From assembly GCF_949628265.1 (NCBI RefSeq), contig NC_088786.1:15624001-15688000 (forward strand): 64,000 bases of DNA, read 5' to 3'. Numbering within the stretch: position 1 is the first letter of the stretch; each line of letters begins with the position of its first letter. Below are positions 13,501 to 25,492 of the stretch, piece by piece. Both the position numbers and the translations under genes were made by a program. This DNA comes from Cloeon dipterum (Eukaryota > Arthropoda > Insecta > Ephemeroptera > Baetidae). The notes beneath the pieces are model-generated. The model saw only the letters and a list, made by a program, of their open reading frames with translations. It ran no database searches and was not told the DNA's origin.

Positions 13501-16500
13501 TGGTGCAATTAGGGTACAAACAAGATAATTAGTAAGATACTTACAATAAGCGGTGGTTTGGTCTTCTCATCAAAAGAGTGAAACACTTCAAAAGTATTAT
13601 TTGACACAAACGAATGCCGAAAGTTTAAATTAACACACAGAGGATTTTATTGGTCTTTTGAAATTAGGCTTCTTAGGATATTTCATGTTTTGAATTTCGT
13701 ACAGCAATTATTTGTTATTCGCTTTGAGCTATGGTTGGATTCTTTGAATATGAAAGCTAGCTGAATTAGGAAATAAAATATTAAGTTTATTAATCACAAT
13801 TAAAAGATGCTCGCACTATACACTAAGGGATGCTACTCAATGCAACGTAGACCATTTTGAGAAATCATCAAAAACAAATGTCAAGCGAATCTTCAAAAAC
13901 TTTTTAAGCGAGTGTTAGATATTATCAATTTTATTGTTGATTATGAGCCATAAGTTTATTAATGCTTATTTTTTCATCTAAAATTATTTTCTCTTTATCT
14001 CGCCTCAAGTCTATTGATATCTTATAACGCATCTTAATGAAAGGTAGGGATCTCAGTTAACTGCTGAATCATTCTACATTTCTCTTGTAAAAAGAATTGA
14101 TTTGTTAACGAGGCAAAGTGCAGTCATTCAAGATCATTATTAAGCCCCTTGAAAAATAAGAAAGAATCAGATCAGTGATTTCATTTAATTAAGGCACTTA
14201 GAGTTTGAGCTTTATTATGTTTCAGAAATTGTTCCCCTTTCGAGCATGAGAGCACTTGTATAGCTTCCAAATTTAAATTTTGAAGTGTTCCGTCGCGTCA
14301 TTAAAATATGATATTCTTTTCATAGAATAGTCCCACTTTTCCATCCTTAATTTTGCAATCACCTTGGCAACATGTTACCTCTTCAATTAAGTTTATAAGG
14401 ACTCGGAACGGCATTGAAATGGGGAGTTAAACTTCTTTAAGCAAAAGTTGCGATTATAACAATATTAGGCTGAAATCTTGAACTGCTTCCGACGAGACGT
14501 TGCGGGGAAAATATCATTTCTCCAGTGGAAAGTTGATTGTCGGAGTTTGCTGGCAGACAGAAGTTTTAGGCAACGCGCCCATCGCGCACGTCAAGCAGGT
14601 TGCCTAACTTTTCACTCGCTGAAACTTCAGCGATAGTTGTGTTTGTGTGTGTGTGTGTGTGTGTGTGCCTCTCTCCTAACTAATATATCTTTTTTGGGAA
14701 TAATAGCGCTGGGGTATTTTTCCCTGCACAACGAAACACAAGGAAAAATGGATTGATCTCGAAAATGACGGTTACAAATGAACGTTTAATATCTTGACTT
14801 GGGCAAAAAATTGGGCTTATGATTCGCTCGTGATGGATTTCTTTTTCTTTCCGTCTGCAACTCGGCATTTTTACGGGCACTGTGTGTACTGCATATTTGA
14901 TTTATCTCGGCGCTGCTCAATTTTGTTGCGAGAGATTGATTTACCACCGCTCTCTCCTGAGCAGTGAATTCGTCTCAGCCAACCGAGCACCAAGGAAATA
15001 ACTTTCTATATATGACTGTTATATACTGTGAGGGAATATCGCGCATATTTCACCATTTCTTTTCAAGCACGCATGCAGCTAAATGAAATCACTCGCTCGT
15101 ATTTGAGATGTATGCAAACATCGTGTCACGACGGATGCGTAAACTCTAAAGATAAATTCGATCATCAAAGTCAAAGGAGCTATTTTAGTGTATTCTATTA
15201 ACAGGAATATTCGAGTTGAAATCATTCAAAATCCTTACAAATCAGGACATTTTAGCTAAAGAATTTTCCACCTTAATGATCATCAAAGGCTTCTCATTGA
15301 CTTTGCCAACTCGCACAATCTCGAAAGCAAATCCGCGAAGGTATTAACTTTTCTTGTGATATGTTGCTCTCTGTAACATTGTGCGCTGTTTTAATTGTTT
15401 CCTTTAAGCATTTCCTTGCGAGGTTTCTGTGCTTTCCAGTTTCCTGGTTTGTTTGTTTAAACTTAAGGATTGATTTTAGGTACTAGGTAGTGCGAGAGAC
15501 AAAGGTTTATAATCATCGTATGCCCAAACAACCTAGCTTGCTTCAGAGGAAGCTGTGGAATTAGTTTTTTTAGGAATACATTGTCATGAAATTTGTTTCG
15601 TAGAATCGATGGCTTAGTTTATGATTGCTTCAACAAGACAGGCAAAACGATTAAAATAAAAAGAAATTATGCTGATATTAGTTTTATTGATCATATGGTA
15701 AAATTACAAATGGAACTGACAATAATGTAGTTCACTTAGTTGAAAGTAGTTTTACTTGCCATTGATGAGAATCACAATTTCATTTCTTTCAAGATCATGA
15801 TTTTTTGAGAGAAAAAGAGCACAGATTATGTGTTTATTTCTCAATGAAGATAATACAGGCACTGAATTTTCAACGTAGAATTAAAATAAAAAGTAGCACC
15901 TAATAGGTAATATTTGAAACGGCGTCTAAGGATAAACTGATTCGAGAGTACATCCAAAAGCCTAGATGGACATCCCAAGGTGGGCCGACCGATTTTGTTA
16001 ACAGGAGGGAAAGAAGAGTGCGAAAGGCGGCCGGGCCAAATTGATGGCCGCGGCTGACGAGCAACTGAGAAAGTCAGCGTTGGCCAAAGGGTTGGCCTCC
16101 ACCGTGCCAGACGGAACCGGGCGAGGGAAATAAAAGAACCGTCTTGTGTGGGTGGTACGAAAGCAGAGAAAAGCTCTCACATTTCATTATATACACGAGG
16201 AACCTGCATGTGCTTTGCGTCGTAATTAGTTATGTTGTTTTAACATTAATTTCATATATTTAATAAAATTTAATTTCAATATTAATTTAATAAATAAACA
16301 AAGGCAAATTAAACTGAAATTAATATAATAATAAATTGAGAAATAAGTAAAATGAATGCACGGGTATATTATGCCTGTGCTACAAAGAAAAAACTTATTT
16401 GTGGGAAATGATCACAAATTATGGCATGTAGCAAGTTTAAGAACATTTTCAACGTTTTGACTGATATGGAATATGTGGATGCATAATTATTGATGGATCG

Positions 16501-19500
16501 TGTATCCGATGCTGGCAATCATACGCTCAAACGAACATGAATCCCTTCGTCTTGAAGAACGAGTTTTGTTCTTCGCTAGATTTACAAATTTGTCTGTTAA
16601 AACCATGAATTGCAAAGCGACAGAATATTTCTCTCGCTTCATAGAGCGGTTGTAGTTAACAATCATCTCTCGTGTCAGGCGTGTTTTAGAACTCATCATC
16701 GTACAGCGGTCCACTTTTGTCAACGTTTATCATTGGAAAGGTTTTTGGACAAACTAGTGCGAGAACAAGTGAATCAAACCACGCTAAAATATAAATTCGG
16801 GCTTTGAATTAATAATTTAAGTTGTTAATCAACTTCTTTGACAGCTAATTTAGCTTTCAAGTGAACCCTATCCTGGATCAGTTTTCTGTTTTTTGTTCTT
16901 GTGAAGTTTAGGGATGCTTGCTTGGGCAGTCTGTCAACAAAAGCTCATTATTCATACAGCCAGGGGCTGCGCAGGAGGCTTCGATCAGTGTGCCGAATTT
17001 TGCTCCCCAGCAACAGCCCTTTTGAATTGCGGCTCCCGTAAAAACCCTTTGTGAGTGATATTCCGAATTTAAACAGGCATTGCCGAATTCCCTTGAATAT
17101 CATCGGAATTTGTCCTTTCGGACAGAAGTATGTTTATTGGAGAAAATCGATATTCTGTTCTCGTGAGGGATGCAGTGGGAAAATTGACGTTTCGCTAATG
17201 CCGGAACAAAGATGATTTGGCGCTAAAAGCTCAGGGAATGTACGGTCTATTCCCACGAACGACACATTGGAGCAAATCGGAAATAAGTGTGGCTGTCGAT
17301 CTTTTCCCACTCTCCGCGTCTGCTTCCTTTGGGCTCTAGAACGCGAAAAATGCGCCTCATCATCACAAGTGTCATCGATTTTGCACAATCTTGTTAAAGG
17401 AAAAGTTGGTGTGCAAAAAGCCTCGAGAATACGGGCTAAGGTTTGAGGCTACGCGTAAATGGATTTTTCAATCAGGAGAAACCGTGCTCACGAATACGAA
17501 TTACTTGATTTACTCGTCCTCCGAATACATATAATTCTGCTTACCTAATCAGCAAGGAGGAAAATTCGTTTGGAGCGTGAACGAAAACTTTATTGAGTAA
17601 AAAAAATCATTTTGAAACTAGAAACCACTTTCCTGTTTGATATTCTGTTTTCCTTCCTGAAATATGCTTTCTTCCCTATCATTATTCGACAAAGATTTAT
17701 TGCTCAGTTGAAAAATTAATTCCACTATAGGCAACGGACTCCTTTTAGAAAGTGCTGGTTCTGGGAATCCTATAAATAAATATATCTTGAGAGAAAAGAG
17801 AGAGATTTTTATGTTGCTAGGATGACAAACGTTGCCATAGACAGCGGCAGAGTGTAAACAAATCGGCAATAAATTTCCTCTGTGGAGCCGTAATAACACT
17901 CTGGGTAGAGAGGACCCATATATATTCATACGTTCTCGGTGCGGAGCCAACTTTTATTGAAAGGAAGAGAGGCAGTTTTTACCTCTCGTTCAGAATTATT
18001 AAAGCGGTGGCAGCTCGGGGAACGAGAAAGCCGCAAGCACGCGGATCGGGATCAGCTCTCGGCATACGATGTTATATCAACGAATTATTAGCCTGTGAGT
18101 GGCGGAATGCAAGTTAAATCCGACAGCACTTGTCTGGCTACATTTCGCAAAGGGCTCATAAACGCTCTTTAGCGACGAAGTGCTCTTCGATGCACTCAAA
18201 TGCACTCTCACGGCTCTGCCTTCATCACCCACGGCTGTGCATTTAATAGCTTTTCGCTCTACTTTTTTTATTTGAAGCGTAGTTGGCAAAAGTTACTCTG
18301 CTGAATCAGAGTGAACATGTTGCTGGAGTGGAGCAGGAACGAAAAGGAGCTGAGTGAAGCTAGCAATAAAATGCATAATTGACCTTCTGGAAGTCTGAAC
18401 ATAAAATATGCTTTTTGGGTTATGGCAGGTGAGAAAGGAAAATAAATAAAAATTTCGTTAATTGCGATCAAATTAAACACGGAAAGTCAGCTGCCCTTTC
18501 TGCTGCATATTGTCAAAGGATTTTAAACTTAATACAACAAATGTCTAGTGGATTTTCGGCCTGGTTTTTTAAGTTTTGAATTCCTTTTGCTCAAATGTAA
18601 GTACGAGTTTCAAATTTTTCATCACGTCCTTTTCCGCATTGCTTCCAAAATTTAATCAAAATTAAGATCAAGCTATGCGGAAAATAGCTGTAGCAACACG
18701 GTACATTAAATAGCCCAAGTTTATTTCATATTAATGGAAAAGTAAATAACAAACAAGCGCACTTAGAGATTTGCAATTTGTCGATTAAAATAATTTTCGG
18801 ACAGTATTGAAATATTCGAATCTCCAATTGACTTTTTCATGATATTTTTTCCAATTCCTGTCAGTGTATTAGTAGAAAAATATATATCTTCGTAAGATTA
18901 TATTCCCAATTGACTTTTTAAAAATGACGCTGCCCAGCCGCGCTTGGCTTATATTTTATGTATATTCCCTAGCGGGTAATAAGGTAATATCTTGGAATTT
19001 TAACATCATTTTTACATGATCTACATATTTAAAAAATTGATTTGTTTATAATTCAATCTTAATTAAATTTTGTATTCATACATTGATACAGCTTAGAAAT
19101 TTTTCTTCGCTGGGAGTTGAACCAGTTTCGTGAAAAAGCATTATTTGTGATCAAAATAATTTTAAATTTGTGAGCATAAATTTTAACTTAGTAGTTGTAC
19201 AGAAGGTATTCTTGAAGTGTTATAAATTTGATAGTAAATTTTGTGAAAGTCCTCTTGTTTATGTAGCTTTTATTTGGAATGGAGAGTGAAAAAAATACAG
19301 TTATCTCAGATATTTTGTTAAAAGTTTAAACTTTCCTGGTGAGTGAAGAGGGAAGGAAATCCTTTCAGGACCGAATCAAGCTTTGAGTAGGTTTGGATAC
19401 CTCTTTTGGAGACTGATCGCTGCTTATGCGTACCGGGCTACAATTTTACATAAAAATTTGCACGATCAAAAAGAAAAGCAGGCCCTGCTGGCACAAGGTA

Positions 19501-21528
19501 ACCACTCTGTTAGCAAATGTATTTAATGGAATTTCCGGTATTAGCTTTTCGTATTATATACATTAAGAGTATTCTATACATAAAACCCCTTTGATGAAAA
19601 GTGCGGCGGCGCCTGTGCGCAGTTTATGACTCCATCCAGTTGGAAAATTTTCACTAAGTTTCCTCTCGGTGATTGATTTTCTTCTAAAACCAGCTCGCAG
19701 AGTTTCAAAGCTAATGATTCGAACATCAAACTCTTTTGCCTATAGAACTTTCGATTCGACTTCTTTTTATTCAATGAAGTTTTCATTCCATTTTATTTCA
19801 AAATTAAAAGAGCAAGCGAGACTAAAGCGATGACAGAAGAAATATTCACTTTATTTCATCAGCAGCTTTTTCTTGAATAAAACCCATAAAAACAATTTGA
19901 TTTGTGCCTTTTCAAGTTAAGCGAGGTAATTAAAGTGTAAACGACACTGTAGTTTTTTTGTGGAGGAATAAGAACGTTTTGATTTAAGATATCTCGAATG
20001 ATATCTCAAATGATGGTGTACAGAGAAATTTTCACTTTGATTGTTTTAAATTCACTCAAAAATGCTTTAGAGATTGATTGAAAATCAATCACTCAATTTT
20101 TGACGTTTTAATCGAATGAAGACTATCAAGTCGAAGCCAGCCATAAATTGATTAATAATTACCATTTTACACTGGCTTTTGGACAGCCGCATCCAAAATT
20201 CTCAAATCCAGCTCTTTTATGCATCAAATTTCAGCTGTAAATAACTGGCTGAAGTGGAAAGCAGCCGTCGGATGACGCAGTCTAAGCTGCTTTTCCGCGC
20301 AATATTTGCAAAGCGGATGTATTAATTTAAACTTACAAGAGTGGCTGAGTTGTGTGCGCGGCGCACATGATCGCCTGCAGAAAAGAAATGGAACACACAC
20401 ACATGCTTATCCCGTCGGAATATTATATTCACAGCTCCAAGGCGGCGGCACAAAAGACTGCCTTTCTGCTCAAGTTACTGCACTCAAAGCGCACTCGCGA
20501 AATGTGAAAAGCCCTCGCAGCCGACGCGTTCGCGACTGCGAGAATTAATTTTCGTTTCACGCCTGTCTTCCTATTTCCCTTTGTGTTCATTTCCAATTAT
20601 TACTCGCGACTGCCTGCGGAGAAAGCAACAATTTTCACCGGAACTTTTTCGTGGCTTTTGGCAGTTTGTCTGACAAAAACTATTCAATAGGCACATTTTG
20701 TGGAAATCAGAAAAATATAAATATCATACTCAAAGGATCATTTAAATCAACTCTAAGAATTAAAATTTATAAAATATGCTCTTCTCTATATTTGATATTT
20801 AATTAAGGTAAGCGGTAGAAGTGACAATTTTTCAAAAGGAGGAAACAAAACAAAAAGAAATTATTAACAAGCAAAATAACGTTACTAATTTTTTTCTTTT
20901 TATGATTTACTTTTGATACCAAATATCTTACTTAAATAACACATTTTTAGGAAAGACATAAATATTATATTGTGAATTTTGAGATTTAAAAATTTTTGTA
21001 CTAAAAAAATATTAATTTGAATATTTTACTATGATCAGATTCTAAATTAAACTATGGGCTACCATTCTACCCATGTTTTCATTTGCAAAGAATTAATGGA
21101 GAATGCGAAATTATTCATATGATAACATATTTGTAGCGGATGAAGAGCGGATAATAAGCAACGAAATTGACGACGACCCGCAACTACAATCTCTCTATTA
21201 TATAGAAATTACATTCCTCTTATGAAAATTCAACAAGCTAAAAATCCCATACTTTCTTATATATGTGAGCTAAATTCCAAGAGTAAAAAGGTTATATTAT
21301 CCATTTAGTTGCTTGTAACATCGCGAAAAAGCTAGAATGGAAAATATAAAACTTCGTGTACCTTCTTGAAGGCTGCTATTGCCGCCCAATCAAGAGGATT
21401 TAAATGGCAAAATGCAGTGAAATTATTATTACTCATGCTTGAATAGTTAGCAAACATTGAGTTCTGCAATAAACAATGAGATTTAATTAAAACAAAAAAT
21501 TCAAAGAATATATAATAATAATATTTTT
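7577..21528. other. Gene-free interval between NPFR and ATPsyn-s
   Basis: About 14 kb of mainly AT-rich DNA without a supportable gene. It contains a TG microsatellite at 14644-14667 and many short open frames with no recognisable motif (for example 8394-8624, 9684-9935, 10081-10401, 12596-12865, 17618-17950). GC-richer patches lie at about 12.65-13.2 kb, 14.5-14.6 kb, 15.98-16.16 kb and 20.2-20.65 kb. They could be regulatory, but nothing specific was seen in them. Confidence 0.6.
14644..14667. repeat. (TG)12 microsatellite
   Basis: An uninterrupted TG dinucleotide run of 24 bp in intergenic DNA. Confidence 0.95.
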
Positions 21529-21703
21529 ACTCGCAACTTGCTGGTTTGCACCTTTCCAGCATGCGTGATTTGGCTTCACGGGACAAATGTCTAGCGTTTC
21601 AATGCAGTCCTCGGTGCGGAGGCAAGTGGCCCTTGAGTGGGCTGGGTCCCTGTGTGGCCTGGTGCGCCCATGTTATCCGTTCGCGGTGTTATTGGGACCC
21701 GGG
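21529..21703 (+). repeat. Dispersed repeat copy B (SINE-like, unclassified)
   Basis: The second copy of the family at 4616-4791, in the same orientation and block order: ACTCGCAACTTGCTGG, CCTTTCCAGC, TAGCGTTTCAATG, CGGTGCGGAGG, ATGTTATCCGTTCGCGG and TGTTATTGGGACCCGGG. It is followed by about 75 bp ending in an A-rich stretch (to about 21790), which could be a retroposon tail. The frames at 21546-21809 on both strands lie inside the repeat and are not genes. Confidence 0.6.
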
Positions 21704-22404
21704 TTTCAGCATTCGTGCTAGTGCAGTGCGCGCCCTTCCCGGTCCTCGGACAGGGATAAAAAGAGCAAAAAAGAAAAAAAAGAGTATAAAGCGACAAATC
21801 TAGACTCAATAAAATATAATAGGTAAATTAGATCAAAAGGAATAAAAGTACGATAAATATTATTTAATTACAATAATTATTTTTGCCCTTTTGAAGATTT
21901 TAATTCTAAATATATATTTTACATAATTTCATACATTATTATTTTTGTATTGTATATGTAATGGATTCTTGATTATTTAATCGAATTTTATTTTTGATCT
22001 CATGATGGGAATCTGCGGACCGCTGCTCACGTCAAGTGCTCAGCTGACAATGAATATTAAATTTCCTTTTGCGGCTCTGCTTATCTGCAGCTTATCATTA
22101 TTAGTTCTACTCATACCCATAAACTCTAATTTATGCTTCCCAACTAATTGTAAGGAGAGTAAAGGTACCTTTACTCTCCTTATTCCCAACTTCCGAAACC
22201 AGAAACTATCAACAAGTGCTGCTGCGTAGCGTTTCGAATATTAACTGGCAGCAACCTTCCGTCATGCGCGCGAAAATTTGGATTTTGTAAACAACAAACA
22301 CTCGTCACACTCCCCTATTTCTGTCACTAACTAGTAAGGACGGTACTATACTAGATACATCGGCTGCGTCGTATTGTTTTCAACTTTTTAAATTGCTCTT
22401 AAAG
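21704..22404. other. Upstream region of ATPsyn-s
   Basis: AT-rich up to about 22000, then more balanced. The ATPsyn-s promoter should lie within the last 200-300 bp, but no TATA box was identified. It contains a perfect 32-bp palindrome (separate entry). An open frame at 22089-22229 begins with a signal-peptide-like hydrophobic stretch but runs through the palindrome and is not supported as a gene. Confidence 0.45.
22151..22182. repeat. Perfect 32-bp palindrome flanked by a 9-bp direct repeat
   Basis: The half-site TAAGGAGAGTAAAGGT is followed immediately by its exact reverse complement, with no spacer. TTCCCAACT occurs at 22137-22145 and again at 22183-22191, flanking a 37-bp segment made of AATTG plus the palindrome. 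The arrangement looks like a tiny insertion with a 9-bp target duplication, or a fused pair of transposon ends. It lies about 220 bp upstream of the ATPsyn-s start codon, so a regulatory role is also possible. Confidence 0.85.
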
Positions 22405-23526
22405 ATGAATCATCTCAGCAAAAGGAATATTTGGGGGTGGTTGAATACCGTTTTTAACAGGTCTGTGTCTTTGAACATATATTAAAGTTTATACTTTCTC
22501 CATCACAGCAAAATATTTTCTTTTAGATTGGTTTAAAATTGATAATAATTTAATTTATTTTTTTTCTCATGTTGCAGGTTTGATCCAAGTCGGGTCAAAG
22601 ATGTTGGTCCAGATAGGGCGTGTGCTGAGTGGCTGCTCAGGTGCGGTGCTGGGCTCAAATGGAAGAATTCAAAGACTTTACTGACGGATTACAACTCGCT
22701 ACCAATCACTGGAGGCCAAAAAATTGTCGAAATTAACGCAACTGACGCGGCAATTATGGATTGCGGCTTTCCTCATTTCAGTAAGATATTATGCAAAATA
22801 AAAAATGTAGTTATTGTCGTTATTACCTTAATTCCTTTAATTTAATATATCATTAATTAATCTCAATTTTGCTTCATTTTAATTATTATTTTATGAGATC
22901 GATCTGTAAATATTTGAATTGTGTATTTAATGTTACGTACCTACAATCATCCACAACTTAGGCCATTATACCGTTCTAAATAAGCCCATTAAAATGTTTT
23001 CTCTGAAGCTGTCACTTTTTATCCTTTTCATATTCAGGCTTTCAATTTCACCTTTTTGTCGCTCCTAATTATCTGTTAATGTTACAAATTTAATACTTTC
23101 TAAAAATATGTTCACCTCATTGTCTTTCCCATAGAGGGGCTTACCGACGTGGAGAAAATTGTTTTCCACAAGTGTGGATATCTGACGGACAGTGCAATTC
23201 TGTACCTGCCAATTTTGAAAGCCTCACTGAAGCACTTGCAGATTTCCAGTTGCGGAAACATCACTGTAGAAGGATTGCAACCAATCAAGCAATTAAGGTA
23301 AAGTGTTATATTATTTGTTGTTGTTAAATTTAAGATAAAAATAATTTTCAATTAACATTGCAGCAAATTGCAAAGCCTATTACTGTATGACCTCCCTGAA
23401 ATTAACAACAAAGATGAGGTTGCACAAGATTTGCAATCAGCACTGCCGCAATGCAAAGTCAGTTTTCCTTACGCGCTAGCAAAGGAGCTGATAGAGGAGA
23501 GTGAGAAAGACAAGCAGCAACCGTAA
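22405..23526 (+). CDS. ATP synthase subunit s, mitochondrial (coupling factor B, DMAC2L-like)
   Basis: A small LRR-like mitochondrial protein (factor B) linked in the literature to ATP synthase coupling and assembly. Four exons: 22405-22460, 22578-22780, 23135-23297 and 23364-23526. They join in frame (phases 2, 1, 2) to give 194 residues ending at TAA. Diagnostic family phrases are WGWLNTVFNR, then DVGPDRACAEWLLRCGA, then LTDYNSLPI, then NATDAAIMDCGF, then GLTDVEKIVFHKCGYLTD, then SSCGNITVEG and LLLYDLPEI. These match the order in animal ATP5S/DMAC2L proteins. The C-terminus adds a charged tail (EESEKDKQQP). The N-terminus before WGW is only about nine residues with two basic ones, shorter than the vertebrate presequence, so an upstream exon or alternative start cannot be excluded. 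The gene looks intact. Confidence 0.93.
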
Positions 23527-25359
23527 TAGAGTATACTGTATAGGCTGTTTAGTGATAAAATATTGTTTTGCAAGACTGATCAAATGAGTCCTCTATTTTA
23601 AATTGTATCCAACACAATATATGTTAATTACATGAAATTAAAAATGTGATCCAAATGTTTATTGAAATCATTAACAAATTTAATAAAAGTTAAAAAATGG
23701 CAAATTATGGCTTTACGATTTTTCAATTATACTTCAAATTCCTGCATTAGGCAAAAAGATTTCGCTCATGTTTTTGCTTATGTTGTAGGCCACAAATCTA
23801 AATTTAGTCCTAAAACCTGGCGGGAGAGAGTGCTTGTAAAACGCTTCTTACTGACGACCTCGCACACGCAATCAAGAGAAGCGAGCTTTGGCACACAATG
23901 TTATCTCAGTGTGAGGTCGCCGTAATACCAAACTTTCAACAGCATACTCAGTGAACCGAGTGAACCAAACATTTTCATCGATTATTCGCTAAAATGTGCT
24001 GCCAAGAATCTCAAAGTATGTATTCAATTATGATTTGGTTTATAATGTTATCTCTATATTTTTATCACTGTTTTTTGTCCTTTAATTTAGATTCAAAGTG
24101 ATTTTATTGCGGATCAGCAGAGCAACTAATTTACATACAGTCAAAGTAAATTGATTATCATAGCGCTCAAAGCAAGTAATATTATGCATGCATTTATTCT
24201 TGTTTTCAAAGAGCTTAAGTTCTTCCAATACTCCCACACCCCTGAAACTGCATGCTTATTTGTTCTAAAAAATCTTGTATGTGAAAGAATTATTTATTAT
24301 TATTTTTCATTAAATTAAATTGAACAAAATAAGAATAAATTTGTTAATCACTTTGTATATAATGATAATAATTAAATTCCCCACAACGTTTTCTTTTAGT
24401 CAGATGCAGATTAGTTGGGAGATTTTGCACTAATCAGCATTTCTTGGTCATTGAATACTTCTCAACATTTAAATAATTATGTGGAAACATTTTTTTACTT
24501 TAAGTACATTTTCAAGGGTATCGTATTTGATCTCTGTTCATCTAATCTAAAATGAAATCGTATATCCTAATAAAACATGAGGCTTCATTGGGCTTCTTCA
24601 AACCCGGGACCACCGCACCTGGGTCTTTTTTAATGGAAACACTTATATTTTTTTATGTTTCTCCCGTGAAATTAACTGACGCATGCTGGAAATAATAATA
24701 ATAACTTAAAATAATATTCGGTTAGCTTTTATCAATTGTTTTAACTTATTTTCGTTCGGTATAGCATCTATATATCTAATTCACATTTGTTTTATATTAA
24801 ATTTATTCAGACAAATTCAAACAAATAAGCAAGACATTAAATATCAGCGGGTAAATTGCGTTAGGAAAGCCGGTTCTATTAGTGTAATGTCTATTTTAGT
24901 CAGGAAATCCAAAGGAAGAGCGATCGTCACCTTTTAATTTTTAAATGTGTTTTATTAATCACCATAAGTCACGCGGTACCTTATTGCTAAAAGTGATATT
25001 ACAACTTTTGGACCACTCTGTTCTAATCCGATTAAAACAAGATAACAATTTTTGTTCACTTTTCTTGAACAACCATATCTTGTGCAAGCAGAAGAAACCA
25101 AATATAGTCTTTCATAATTGTAGTATCTAGATTATTACAGATTAGATTGTACTAAAAATGGCGCACGAGTACAAAAATTTCATTGAAATCAACATTACAT
25201 AATAAAATCTAAAACGTACGTAACCAATGATTTATTTGTATAGCATAAATTTATTTCAGAGACAACATTATTTTTTTAAATAATAAAGACGAATTTAATT
25301 TATTGAATGTTTAACATGACGTTGTTAATCGTTGCCCTCTTATCAACAATTTAAAACGT
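23527..25359. other. Intergenic region upstream of acyl-CoA synthetase 1
   Basis: It contains the ATPsyn-s 3' flank, with AATAAA near 23681. A block at about 23740-24030 is duplicated at 29893-30200 upstream of synthetase 2. Further on, ATTAGATTGTA at about 25141 recurs upstream of synthetase 2 at about 31312. The rest is AT-rich. A GC-richer piece near 24600-24630, read on the minus strand, carries CCCGGGTTT and vaguely resembles the end of the dispersed repeat family. Confidence 0.6.
23740..24030 (+). repeat. Duplicated upstream block, copy 1
   Basis: Collinear with 29893-30200. Shared anchors include CCTGCATTAGG, AAAAGATTTCGC, GGCCACAAATCTAAATTTAGT, GGGAGAGAG, CACACGCA.TCAAGA, ATCTCAGTGT and CTGCTGCCAAGAA. 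It sits about 1.75 kb upstream of synthetase 1, and the other copy about 1.8 kb upstream of synthetase 2. This marks the left part of the tandem duplication. It is either a conserved upstream regulatory block or simply duplicated spacer. Confidence 0.8.
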
Positions 25360-25470
25360 TATAAAAAGAGGTACCAGGTTGAGAGGCTCTTTTTTCGTTG
25401 TAAAAGGAGGCCGTCGCTTATCGTGAAAAAGTAAGTCTCGCCCAAATCAATTTGGTCCTCTTTTCTTCGG
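25340..25470 (+). promoter_or_regulatory. Core promoter and leader exon of acyl-CoA synthetase 1
   Basis: A TATA box, TATAAAAA, lies at 25360-25367. It is preceded by TTATCAAC (a GATA-type site on the other strand) at 25340-25347. The predicted leader exon runs from roughly 25390 to a GTAAGT donor whose exon ends in five A residues. The same layout (CCTCT-TTATCAACA, then an ATAAAAAG box, then a leader ending in A) is conserved upstream of synthetase 2, which supports it. GATA sites are common in gut and fat-body genes; that tissue link is inference. Confidence 0.6.
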
Positions 25471-25492
25471 AGGTAAACAAATTCAATTACAG

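Noticed and set aside
22089..22229. Short frame with a signal-peptide-like start upstream of ATPsyn-s
   Set aside because: It runs through the 32-bp palindrome and flanking direct repeats, has no known mature peptide pattern, and lies in a promoter region.
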